The notes below the pieces were generated by a model that was given only the letters and a program-made list of their open reading frames with translations, did no database searches and was not told the DNA's origin. DNA of 64,000 nucleotides from Pseudomonadota bacterium (GTDB lineage Bacteria > Pseudomonadota > Gammaproteobacteria > Burkholderiales > Burkholderiaceae_C): the NCBI GenBank assembly GCA_021815805.1, contig JAKAZQ010000001.1, forward strand, positions 136,998 to 200,997. The letters are read 5' to 3'. The number at the start of each line of letters is the position of its first letter. Position 1 is the first letter of the stretch. The translations under genes were made by a program, and so were the position numbers. Of the stretch, positions 17,526 to 25,339 are shown piece by piece.

Positions 17526-19583
17526 TCAGACGGATGGCGAGGGCCGTGGGTGGCAAGGCGTCAGCAACAGCGCATTGCGGGTCACGTACTGGACGAAATA
17601 CTCGGCCGTCGGACCGGGTGGCAACTGCGCAAGGTCGTGCCCGAAGTCGATGACGTACGAAAGCCCTCGAGGCAGGCCGGTGAAACTCGGCAGGGCTTGC
17701 AGCAGCAAGCCGACGCGAACGGGCTCGACGCCCTGCCGCAGCGCGCCCCCGGCCACCAGGGTGCGCGAGCCGTCGTCGTGCTCGAGCAGGTTGAACGCAC
17801 CGTGCCTGTCCCAGGCGGAGGGAAAGTCCAGCGCGGCATGCGACAGCGCTCGGCCGCGCCGGCGGTCGTAGTGGTCCGACACGATGTCAGGAGCGGCGCT
17901 GAACAGGCGGATCTGATCCGTCCCGGCGAGCGCCCACACGTGGCTTGTCTCCACCGCCCGGACCAGGCTCTCGCGAGGGCTGAAGCCTTGCCCCACCCGC
18001 ACCTCGCGCGGGCCGCCCGCCGGCCCGCCTGGAAACACCTGGACCACCGCGAGGGAAGTGGCCGATCCGGAGAAGAATCCATGCAGCACGAATTGCTGCG
18101 GGGACTGTCCGCGCGGGGAGACTGCGATCGCACCCAGGATCGCGCGTCCGGGATGCTGCTCGGCCTGGGCCAGCGTGAGTTCGTGCATGGAGGGCAGTGG
18201 CAGCGTGGCATCGGGCACCCAGACCGCAGGCAAGGCCCCGGTGACCCGCCATTGCTGGTCGACGATCAGCAGGCTGTTCCCGGAGGCCGCGATGCTGTAG
18301 GGCTCGAACAGGTGCGGCGCGGCCCCCTGCACGCTGTGGGGAATGAGACGGGGCGGATCCCATCGGGAGGAATTCTGGGAACTGCAGCGCAGCGCGGCCG
18401 AGAAGCGACCGTTGCCCTCGACCACGCACACGCGATGGTCGATGGTGTCGAGGCCGCTGAGCCAGTACCCGCCGGCCGCCTGGAGCAGCAGGCGCGGGGG
18501 CGTGCCGGTGTCGCCCAGCCATTCGAACACGCGGCGCGGCGTCGACAGATACAGGCGCGAGCCGTCGCGCGACAACTCCATGTGATCGAGGCGCTGCCAG
18601 GGCAGGCTCAGGGCCTGCCCCGTGCCCTGGGCGCGCAGGTAACTCTTGATCCAGGCCCCGGGAAACAGCGGATCGCGCTGCACCATGTACAGCGCACTGC
18701 CGACGAAGCCCAGGCTGGAGAAGGCGACGAAAAACACCTCCTTCAGCGCCAGGCTGCGGCGCGCGCGCAGCGTGCCCGGACGCTGGGCGATGGCATCGAC
18801 CTCGCCTGGCAGCCCGCCGGGCCGCTGCGTGGCCGCGTAGAAGCTCAGCGCGGTCGAGGTGGTGTGCTTGCCGGTGCGCTGCGCGGCCACGCGCAGCACC
18901 CCCTCGCAGGACGGCCGCTGCGCATCCAGCAGCAGCCCGGGCTGGCACAGGCGCGGCTGCGCTCCCGCTGGCCAGCCATAGGCCGAGGGATAGGCGCCGA
19001 CCTGCTGCGCCGGGACCCATTCGAGCTGCGTCGGATCGAGCCGCGCGGGGTACAGGTAATAGCCCACGCCGGGCTCGCGATCCTTCGGGCGGTAGCTCAG
19101 GCGAAAGCGCAGCCTTCGCATGTCCAGGTTGTCGAGGAACTCCAGGTTGAGACCCCGCACGCCCGGCTCGACCTGCGGATCGTCGTCGCCGACGCCCGCC
19201 TTCGCGTCTTCCGGCGTCCAGTACTGCTGCTGGCCGGCGTCCGCGGTCGACACGTGCTTCGGATCCAACGGAGCGCCGCCGAACACGCTCATCTCCTCGC
19301 CCCCCGGCCGCGTGGCCGAGTCCTTGTGGGGCAGCATCGGCGACTCGACCTCCGGCGCTGGCGCCGGCCACGGCGCCGGGACGCGCTGGGTGAGCGTCAG
19401 CACGAGGGCGCCGACCAGCACCACGGCGAGGCCAACGCCCGCGCAGATCGACGCGGGCACAAGGCCGGCCAGCAGCGGCAGGCCGGCCGTGAGCACGCCG
19501 CCGACGGCGCTCCGTATCGACGACACGAGGCCCGCGAGCGCGACCACGCGGCACACGGACGATCGGGGTGGACGCTTGGACAT
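17526..19583 (-). CDS. Membrane-anchored propeller-like protein, paralog 3 of 6
   Basis: Family unknown to me; 685 aa. After a basic start come hydrophobic segments (about 12-64, including VGLAVVLVGALVLTL), a linker with MSVFGGAP, then the conserved part: FLDNLDMRRLRFRLSYRP, EWVPAQQV, C213-x12-C226, GFVGSALYMVQRD, LSRDGSRLYLST followed by VFEWLG, second Cys pair (RVCVVEG to ALRC), GNSLLIVDQQW, VWVPDATLP, EHDDGSRTLVAGG, and a C-terminal YFVQYVTRNALLL. AGGAG lies 7 bases before ATG 19581-19583. The frame stays open 92 codons upstream through the 15-bp repeats but with no similarity to its paralogs, so that extension is not used. Confidence 0.85.
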   Translation of the reverse strand: MSKRPPRSSVCRVVALAGLVSSIRSAVGGVLTAGLPLLAGLVPASICAGVGLAVVLVGALVLTLTQRVPAPWPAPAPEVESPMLPHKDSATRPGGEEMSVFGGAPLDPKHVSTADAGQQQYWTPEDAKAGVGDDDPQVEPGVRGLNLEFLDNLDMRRLRFRLSYRPKDREPGVGYYLYPARLDPTQLEWVPAQQVGAYPSAYGWPAGAQPRLCQPGLLLDAQRPSCEGVLRVAAQRTGKHTTSTALSFYAATQRPGGLPGEVDAIAQRPGTLRARRSLALKEVFFVAFSSLGFVGSALYMVQRDPLFPGAWIKSYLRAQGTGQALSLPWQRLDHMELSRDGSRLYLSTPRRVFEWLGDTGTPPRLLLQAAGGYWLSGLDTIDHRVCVVEGNGRFSAALRCSSQNSSRWDPPRLIPHSVQGAAPHLFEPYSIAASGNSLLIVDQQWRVTGALPAVWVPDATLPLPSMHELTLAQAEQHPGRAILGAIAVSPRGQSPQQFVLHGFFSGSATSLAVVQVFPGGPAGGPREVRVGQGFSPRESLVRAVETSHVWALAGTDQIRLFSAAPDIVSDHYDRRRGRALSHAALDFPSAWDRHGAFNLLEHDDGSRTLVAGGALRQGVEPVRVGLLLQALPSFTGLPRGLSYVIDFGHDLAQLPPGPTAEYFVQYVTRNALLLTPCHPRPSPSV

Positions 19584-19650
19584 GCGGGACTCCTGGACTG
19601 GTGCTGCGCCTGGCCGCATCGGCGGCCGGGCACGATGCGAGGTGCGGGAA

Positions 19651-19726
19651 AACGATGGGGAGCGGGAACGATGGGAGCGGGAACGATGGGCGCGGAAGCG
19701 ATGGGGGCGCAAGCGATGGGCAGCGA
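19651..19726. repeat. 15-bp tandem repeats in the paralog 2-3 spacer
   Basis: Five imperfect units with the core A-R-C-GATGGG start at 19651 (16 bases long), 19667, 19682, 19697 and 19712. They occupy the 321-base gap 19584-19904, the longest in the array. The rest of that gap holds a possible small open frame starting at ATG 19871-19873 with AGGAG upstream, discussed under findings; otherwise I see nothing in it. Confidence 0.85.
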
Positions 19727-19904
19727 CATGCCGGCGCGGGCTCGCGCGCCGCTGCGCTCGTCGCGACCGCGCAAGCTGTGCAGCCCCACCCGCGCAAACG
19801 CCAGTCCGTCCTGGCGCTCGCCGGCGACGCTCGGTGCGCAGCCGCGGCGAAGGTGGCACGGCGGAATCGGCATGTCGGTTTTCTCCTGTCGGTGCGACCC
19901 TGGA

Positions 19905-21992
19905 CTAGGCATCGTGCGGGGCCAGCACCAAGGCGTTGGGCGTGACATGCTCGACGCAGAAGGCGCTGGGCTCCTGCACGGCATCCAGCTGTTCGAGGGC
20001 TTGATCGAACGGGATCAAGTGGCCCGCTTCGGGCATGGCCATGAAACCGGGAATGCGCTGGATCAGCAGGCCCAGCCGTCCCCCCCCGGAGAGCTCGCGC
20101 CCTCCGGCAACCAGGGTTCTGGAGCCGTCGTCGTTGTCGAGCAGGCTGAAGGCGTTGTGGTCGCGCCAGGTCGGCGACCAGCGCAGATGCTGGCGGCGCA
20201 GCTGCCGGCTCGGGTTCAGCGCATGGAAGGTCGAGGTGATCGACATGCCGCTGCTGAAGATACGCACCACGCCGCCGCCCGGGCGCCGCCAGATCGCGAC
20301 ATGCCTGGGGGCCGGCTCCTGGGCCGAGATCTCGCCGAAAACGGCGCCCGACGCGACCTCGGCGCGCGGCCCGTGCGGCGTCGACTGCTGGAACAACGCA
20401 AGGTGCGCGAAGGGCCGGCGTGGCGAAGGAAACTGTCCGAACACCAGATAGTGCGCCGGGGCATCGCCCGCACCCGACAACGCGACGACGCCGTTCACCG
20501 CGCGCCCGGGACTTCGCGCGCTGCGCTCCAGGGTGAGGGCATGCATGCGCGGCGAGGGCTCCGACGCATCGGGAATCCACGATGCGGGAAGGTCGAACAT
20601 GTTGAACCCCTGTCGGTTGGTGATCAGCAGGCTGTTGCCGTGGGCCGCCAGCACGAAGGGCATGCTCATGTTGAAGGGCATCGCGTCCACCGTGTGCGGG
20701 ATCGGCGCCGGCTCGTCCCACTGGCTCGAGCCCTGGCTGCGACAGCGCAGCGCGGCCGCGCGATGTCCGTTCTGCTGGACCACGCACACGCGGCGGTCGA
20801 GCACCGCCATGCCCGCGAGCAGGTGCGGGGTGTGCGCGTCCAGCAGAATGCGCGGCCTGGCACGGGGAGTGCCGGTCCATTCGTACACGCTGAACCGTGT
20901 GCCCAGGTACAGCCGGGTGCGGTCGCGCGACAGCTGCAACTCGTCGACCTGCTCGCCGGGCAGGCTCAGGCCCCTGCCGTCGCCGAAGCCGCGCAGGTAG
21001 GTCGGGCGCCACGCTGACGGGTCGTCCGGCTGCCGCGCGAGCATGAACAGCGCGCTTCCGGACTCGGTCAGGCTCGCGAAACTGACAAAAAGCGCCTCCT
21101 TCAGCGCCAGCACACGTCGCGCGCGCAGCGTCGACCGGCTGCCTTCCACCATCGCATCCTCGTGCGGCAGGCCCAGCGTCGCCACGCGCGTGGCAAAGAA
21201 GTCCAGCGGGCTCGTGGTGGTGCGCATAGCGGTACGCTGCATCGCCACGCGGACCACTCCGAAACAGATCGGATGCTCGGCATCGAGGCGCAGCCCGCGC
21301 GTGCACAGCCGCGGCGGCCCGTCGCTCCAGCCATAGTCCTCGGGATGGTCCGTGATCTGCCGGGCCGGCACGATCTCCAGCTCCGCGGGATCCACCCGTC
21401 CGTGGTGCAGGTAGCGCGGAGCGCCGCTGTCCACCGGCATGGCCGGCACGTAGGTGACGGTGTAGCGCAGGTGCCGGAAATCGATGTTGATCCCGAGGTC
21501 CAGCGCCAGGCGCGCCGGCGTGCCCGGCGGCTCCTGCTGCGCCGGCTGCAGCGGCTGCCGGATCCGCGGCTGCGCCGGCCCGAGCGTGCTCTGGCCGGCC
21601 TGCTGGCCGGCCGCGCCCGCCCTGTTCAGCGGCCCCAGAGCGAAGACGTTGTTTTGCGCCCCTCGCGCACCGTGCGGCTGGATGCGCGAGGCTTCGTGAC
21701 CCGGACGCGCGACGATCGGCGGCGGCGCGAGCGACGGCGCGCCAGGAAGTGTGCGGACCACCAGCCAGCCGACCCCTGCAACGACGACGACCACGCCGAG
21801 CACGCCCACGGCAGCCTGGATCGTGCCTTGCAACAGCGAGCGCGCGAGGGTCGACGTCAGCGCCGGAAGCGCCGCCGGAACCATGCCGGCGACCGGTGCG
21901 AGCACCCCGGCGGCAAGCGCCTTGAACCTCAGGATGACAAGCGCGATCACGGCGGGCGCGAGCCGTCCGAGCCTGCGCAAGCCTGAACCCAT
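19905..21992 (-). CDS. Membrane-anchored propeller-like protein, paralog 2 of 6
   Basis: Family unknown to me; 695 aa. Long hydrophobic N-terminus (about residues 10-82) with a final membrane segment GVLGVVVVVAGVGWLVV, then a linker containing NNVFALGP and a Gln/Pro-rich stretch. Conserved part: NIDFRHLRYTVTYVP, C230-x12-C243, LSRDRTRLYLGT followed by VYEWTG, second Cys pair (RVCVVQQ to ALRC), GNSLLITNRQG, SWIPDASEP, DNDDGSRTLVAGG, and EHVTPNALVLAP at the end. AGGAG lies 8 bases before ATG 21990-21992. Only 44 bases separate it from the stop of paralog 1, so the two are probably co-transcribed. Confidence 0.85.
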   Translation of the reverse strand: MGSGLRRLGRLAPAVIALVILRFKALAAGVLAPVAGMVPAALPALTSTLARSLLQGTIQAAVGVLGVVVVVAGVGWLVVRTLPGAPSLAPPPIVARPGHEASRIQPHGARGAQNNVFALGPLNRAGAAGQQAGQSTLGPAQPRIRQPLQPAQQEPPGTPARLALDLGINIDFRHLRYTVTYVPAMPVDSGAPRYLHHGRVDPAELEIVPARQITDHPEDYGWSDGPPRLCTRGLRLDAEHPICFGVVRVAMQRTAMRTTTSPLDFFATRVATLGLPHEDAMVEGSRSTLRARRVLALKEALFVSFASLTESGSALFMLARQPDDPSAWRPTYLRGFGDGRGLSLPGEQVDELQLSRDRTRLYLGTRFSVYEWTGTPRARPRILLDAHTPHLLAGMAVLDRRVCVVQQNGHRAAALRCRSQGSSQWDEPAPIPHTVDAMPFNMSMPFVLAAHGNSLLITNRQGFNMFDLPASWIPDASEPSPRMHALTLERSARSPGRAVNGVVALSGAGDAPAHYLVFGQFPSPRRPFAHLALFQQSTPHGPRAEVASGAVFGEISAQEPAPRHVAIWRRPGGGVVRIFSSGMSITSTFHALNPSRQLRRQHLRWSPTWRDHNAFSLLDNDDGSRTLVAGGRELSGGGRLGLLIQRIPGFMAMPEAGHLIPFDQALEQLDAVQEPSAFCVEHVTPNALVLAPHDA

Positions 21993-22036
21993 GGCACTGG
22001 CTCCTCGGAACGATGCAGGGGACAGAGGCCGGCGGC

Positions 22037-24190
22037 TCACACGCCACCGCCGGACGCTGGCGCCGGTGACAGCAGCAGCGCATTGGACGTCACGTGCTCG
22101 GCGATGAACGACTGCGGGTTGCGGCCCTGCAGCCTGCGCAACTCCGGACTGAAATCGAGGGCCTGGGCTTCGCCGGGCGGCGCCATGAACCCCGGCACGT
22201 GGCGCAGCATCAGCCCGACCCACCAGTTGCCGACGGTCTGCAGATGCCCGCCCGTGACCAGGGTGCGCGTGCCGTCATCGTGACGCAGCAGGTTCAGCCC
22301 GAGGTGATCGCGCCAGCCGCGCGGCCATTCGATCTCGGCATGCAGCAACTGCTTGCGCTGGCGCAGCCCGTAGTGGGTGGACATGAGCGACGGCCCCGAA
22401 CTGAAGATGCGCACCGCGCCGGCGCCCGGGCGAGTCCAGGCCACGGCACGTAGCTCCGGGTAATCGGAGCTCCCGGCATGCGCGCCGAAGCTGGCACCCG
22501 GCGAGACATCGGGCGCCCCTGGCTGATTGCGGCCATCGCGGATCAGCGTGACAGGCTGGAACACATGCTTCTTGCCGGGAAACACACCGTGCATCACGAA
22601 GTGCTGGACGGCGTCGCCGGGGCCGGACACCGGCAGCACGCCGAACACCTGCCGACCCGGCTGGTACTCGGAGCGCGCCAGGCTTACGGCGTGCAGCAGC
22701 GCCGGCGCGACGGACACATCGGGTACCCAGAACGCACGCATCTCGCCGGTCTCCCGCCACTGCATATTGGCAATGAGCAGGCTGTTGCCATTCGCCGCCA
22801 GCCGCAGCCGCAGCGTCAGGAAGGCGGGGAGCCCGATGATCGAGTTGGCACGCGGCCGCGGCTGCAACGGGATCTGCGTCAGCTCATCCCATTGGCTGGC
22901 ACCCTGGGTCAGGCAGCGGAATGCGGCCGGCTGCGTCGACCAGCGCTGCAGCACGCAAACCCCGCGGTCCAGCACCGCGATGTCTCCCAGCCTCGAGTCG
23001 TCGCGCAGCGTGAGCAGCACCCGTGCATGGTTTTGCGGTGAACCCGTCCACTCGGACAACTCCCGCATCGACGACAGGTACAGGCGGGAGGCGTCCCGCG
23101 ACAACTCCAGGTTGAGCAACGGACGCATCGGCAGGCCGAGCAGCGGCACGCCGGTGCCGTGCCCCCGCAACGGGGTCTTGGTCCAGGCGCCTGGCTGGCG
23201 TGGATCGCGCGCCACCATGTACACGGCGCTGCCGCCGATGCCGTCGTCGGAGAAGGCGGCGAAGAAGGCCTCCTTCAGATCCAGATCGCGGCTCGCGTGC
23301 AAGGTGTCGCGAAGGCCCTCCACGGAGCCGGGCTCGTCGTCGGGACCCTGGATCGGCTGCGGCGTGGCGTAGAAGTGCACGGGGGTCGACGAAGTGCGCA
23401 GCGTGCGCGCTCGCGCCGCGGCCACGCGCATCACGCCCTGGCAGCGCGGCTGCCGGCGATCGAGACGCAGATCGGCCTCGCACAGGCGCGGGTGCTCGCC
23501 GGCGCGCCAGCCCCAGGCCGTCGGGTCGCCCTGGATCTGCTGCGACTGCACGAGCTCGAGCTGCTGCCCGTCGAAACGCGCGTGGTGCAGGTAATACGGG
23601 GTGTCCAGCGCATCGGCCGCGTCCGGCTGGTACTCCAGCGTGTAGCGCAAGCTGCGGAAGTCGACGTTGTCGTTCAGGCGCAGCATCAGGCGCGGCGCGC
23701 CCGGCTGCGCCGGCGGATCGTCGTGCTGGTCGGCCTGGGCATCGTGCGCGTCGCCGGGCATGCGCGAGGCGCCTTCGCCGGCGTTGCCGGGCGGACCGAG
23801 CGCAAAGATGGAATTGCGCCGCGGGTCGCCACGCGCATCGCCCGCACTGTCCTGCGGCGCCGGTCGCCGCCCGCGACCGGGCTGCTCGAGCACCGGCCTG
23901 CGCTGCACGCCCGCGGCACCCGCCGCGGCCGGCGCGTAGTCGCCGGATGAGCGGCTCTGCACGGCCTGCTGCAGCAGGCTCGCGGCGGTGGAGACGACGG
24001 CGATCGCGACGGCTCCCAGAACCGAGTACACGACCGAATTGACCAGCACCGGACCCAGCGCCGACATGACCGAGCTGATCAGCGGCGAGATCACGAGCAG
24101 CAGCGAGCCGGCGGCCCCCTTGCTCCACGCCAGCATGGCGGCGAACACCACCGCGATGCGCGCGCGGCCCCTGCGAAATCCAGCGAACAT
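22037..24190 (-). CDS. Membrane-anchored propeller-like protein, paralog 1 of 6
   Basis: First gene of the array; family unknown to me; 717 aa. Basic start, hydrophobic region about residues 12-75, a linker containing NSIFALGP and an Asp/Gln-rich stretch, then the conserved part: LRLNDNVDFRSLRYTLEYQP, YYLHHARFD, C237-x12-C250, GSAVYMVARD, LSRDASRLYLSS followed by SEWTG, second Cys pair (GVCVLQR to AFRC), GNSLLIANMQW, FWVPDVSV, RHDDGTRTLVTGG, and EHVTSNALLLSP at the end. GGAGG lies 8 bases before ATG 24188-24190. It is divergent from mutM across 240 bases whose only notable feature is an AT-rich stretch at 24325-24356, a plausible promoter zone. Confidence 0.85.
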   Translation of the reverse strand: MFAGFRRGRARIAVVFAAMLAWSKGAAGSLLLVISPLISSVMSALGPVLVNSVVYSVLGAVAIAVVSTAASLLQQAVQSRSSGDYAPAAAGAAGVQRRPVLEQPGRGRRPAPQDSAGDARGDPRRNSIFALGPPGNAGEGASRMPGDAHDAQADQHDDPPAQPGAPRLMLRLNDNVDFRSLRYTLEYQPDAADALDTPYYLHHARFDGQQLELVQSQQIQGDPTAWGWRAGEHPRLCEADLRLDRRQPRCQGVMRVAAARARTLRTSSTPVHFYATPQPIQGPDDEPGSVEGLRDTLHASRDLDLKEAFFAAFSDDGIGGSAVYMVARDPRQPGAWTKTPLRGHGTGVPLLGLPMRPLLNLELSRDASRLYLSSMRELSEWTGSPQNHARVLLTLRDDSRLGDIAVLDRGVCVLQRWSTQPAAFRCLTQGASQWDELTQIPLQPRPRANSIIGLPAFLTLRLRLAANGNSLLIANMQWRETGEMRAFWVPDVSVAPALLHAVSLARSEYQPGRQVFGVLPVSGPGDAVQHFVMHGVFPGKKHVFQPVTLIRDGRNQPGAPDVSPGASFGAHAGSSDYPELRAVAWTRPGAGAVRIFSSGPSLMSTHYGLRQRKQLLHAEIEWPRGWRDHLGLNLLRHDDGTRTLVTGGHLQTVGNWWVGLMLRHVPGFMAPPGEAQALDFSPELRRLQGRNPQSFIAEHVTSNALLLSPAPASGGGV

Positions 24191-24430
24191 CGAGCATTCC
24201 TCCGTAGTGCGACCGAAAAGGGCGGGCGGGCCACCGGCGCAGGCTGCGCGAAGCCGCCGGGAACCGGGCACGCGTCGGCGCGGTCGCGCCGGCGTTGCGC
24301 CTGCACGGCCTTGCCGTGCTCGCCTTTGCATTACCATTGGTTACATTTTTAGCAGCCATGGCTTGCCCGTGCATGTTCGAGGGGCGTGTCCTGGCGGCGC
24401 GCCGGCAGGCGACGGGCGCACAATGCGTGC

Positions 24431-25252
24431 ATGCCCGAACTGCCCGAAGTCGAAGTCACCCGGCGCGCCCTGCTGCAGCCCCTGCTGGGCAGCCGCATCC
24501 GAGGCGCAAGCCTCGGCAAGGCGCTGCGCTGGCCGCTGCGCTGCGCGCCCGACGAACTCGCCGGGCAGCGCATCGACAGCCTGGACCGACGCGGCAAGTA
24601 CCTGCTGATGGGGCTGCAACGCGGGCAGCTGATCGTGCACCTGGGAATGTCCGGCTCGCTGCGCTGGCATGGCGCAGGCGACGCCAGTGCAGCTGCGCCC
24701 GGGCCGCATGAACACTTCCGGCTGTTCACCGACCGCGGTGAACTGCGCCTGCACGACCCGCGACGCTTCGGAGCCGTGATCTGGCACGGGCACGCGCAGC
24801 CGCCGCACCCGCTGCTGCAGCGGCTCGGCCCCGAGCCGCTGCTTCCCGGGTTCGACGGCGAATGCCTGTGGCGCGCGCTGCACCCGCGCCGCGTCGCGGT
24901 GAAACTGCTGCTGCTCGATCAGTCGGTGGTCGCCGGCATCGGGAACATCTACGCCTGCGAGGCGCTGTTCCTGGCGGGCATCGATCCGCGTACTCCCGGC
25001 TGCCGCATTTCCCGAGCGCGCTGCGCGCGCCTGGCCGAGGCGCTGCGCGAGACCCTCGAGCAGGCGCTGCGAGCCGGCGGCAGCACGCTGCGCGACTTCT
25101 GCTCCAGCGACGGCGCCCACGGGCATTTCCAGCTCCAGGCGCGGGTCTACGGGCGCGGCGGACAGCCCTGCAGGCATTGCGCCGCGCCGCTGGCGCATGT
25201 GGTGCAGGGGCAACGCAGCACTTATTTCTGCCGCAACTGCCAGACGCGTTAG
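24431..25252 (+). CDS. mutM: Formamidopyrimidine-DNA glycosylase
   Basis: Removes 8-oxoguanine and formamidopyrimidines from DNA and cleaves the abasic site. The N-terminus must be MPELPEV, because Pro2 is the nucleophile and Glu3 is catalytic, so ATG 24431 is the start even though the frame is open further upstream. The helix-two-turn-helix region (about residues 130-220, with QSVVAGIGNIYACE) and a C-terminal zinc finger C-x2-C-x16-C-x2-C (QPCRHC to FCRNCQ) are complete. 273 aa, normal. It pairs functionally with mutY two genes downstream (the GO system). Confidence 0.97.
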   Translation: MPELPEVEVTRRALLQPLLGSRIRGASLGKALRWPLRCAPDELAGQRIDSLDRRGKYLLMGLQRGQLIVHLGMSGSLRWHGAGDASAAAPGPHEHFRLFTDRGELRLHDPRRFGAVIWHGHAQPPHPLLQRLGPEPLLPGFDGECLWRALHPRRVAVKLLLLDQSVVAGIGNIYACEALFLAGIDPRTPGCRISRARCARLAEALRETLEQALRAGGSTLRDFCSSDGAHGHFQLQARVYGRGGQPCRHCAAPLAHVVQGQRSTYFCRNCQTR

Positions 25253-25339
25253 CGCATCGCGGCACGACGCATCGGGCCGGTCGCGGCTACAAAGGGTTAC
25301 GCTATGCGTCGTGCGAGATCCTGCCCTGTGTTCGCCGCC

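Noticed and set aside
17887-22083. A 1398-codon open frame spanning paralogs 2 and 3 in another frame
   Set aside because: It crosses two genes with strong family conservation in a different frame and has no similarity of its own.
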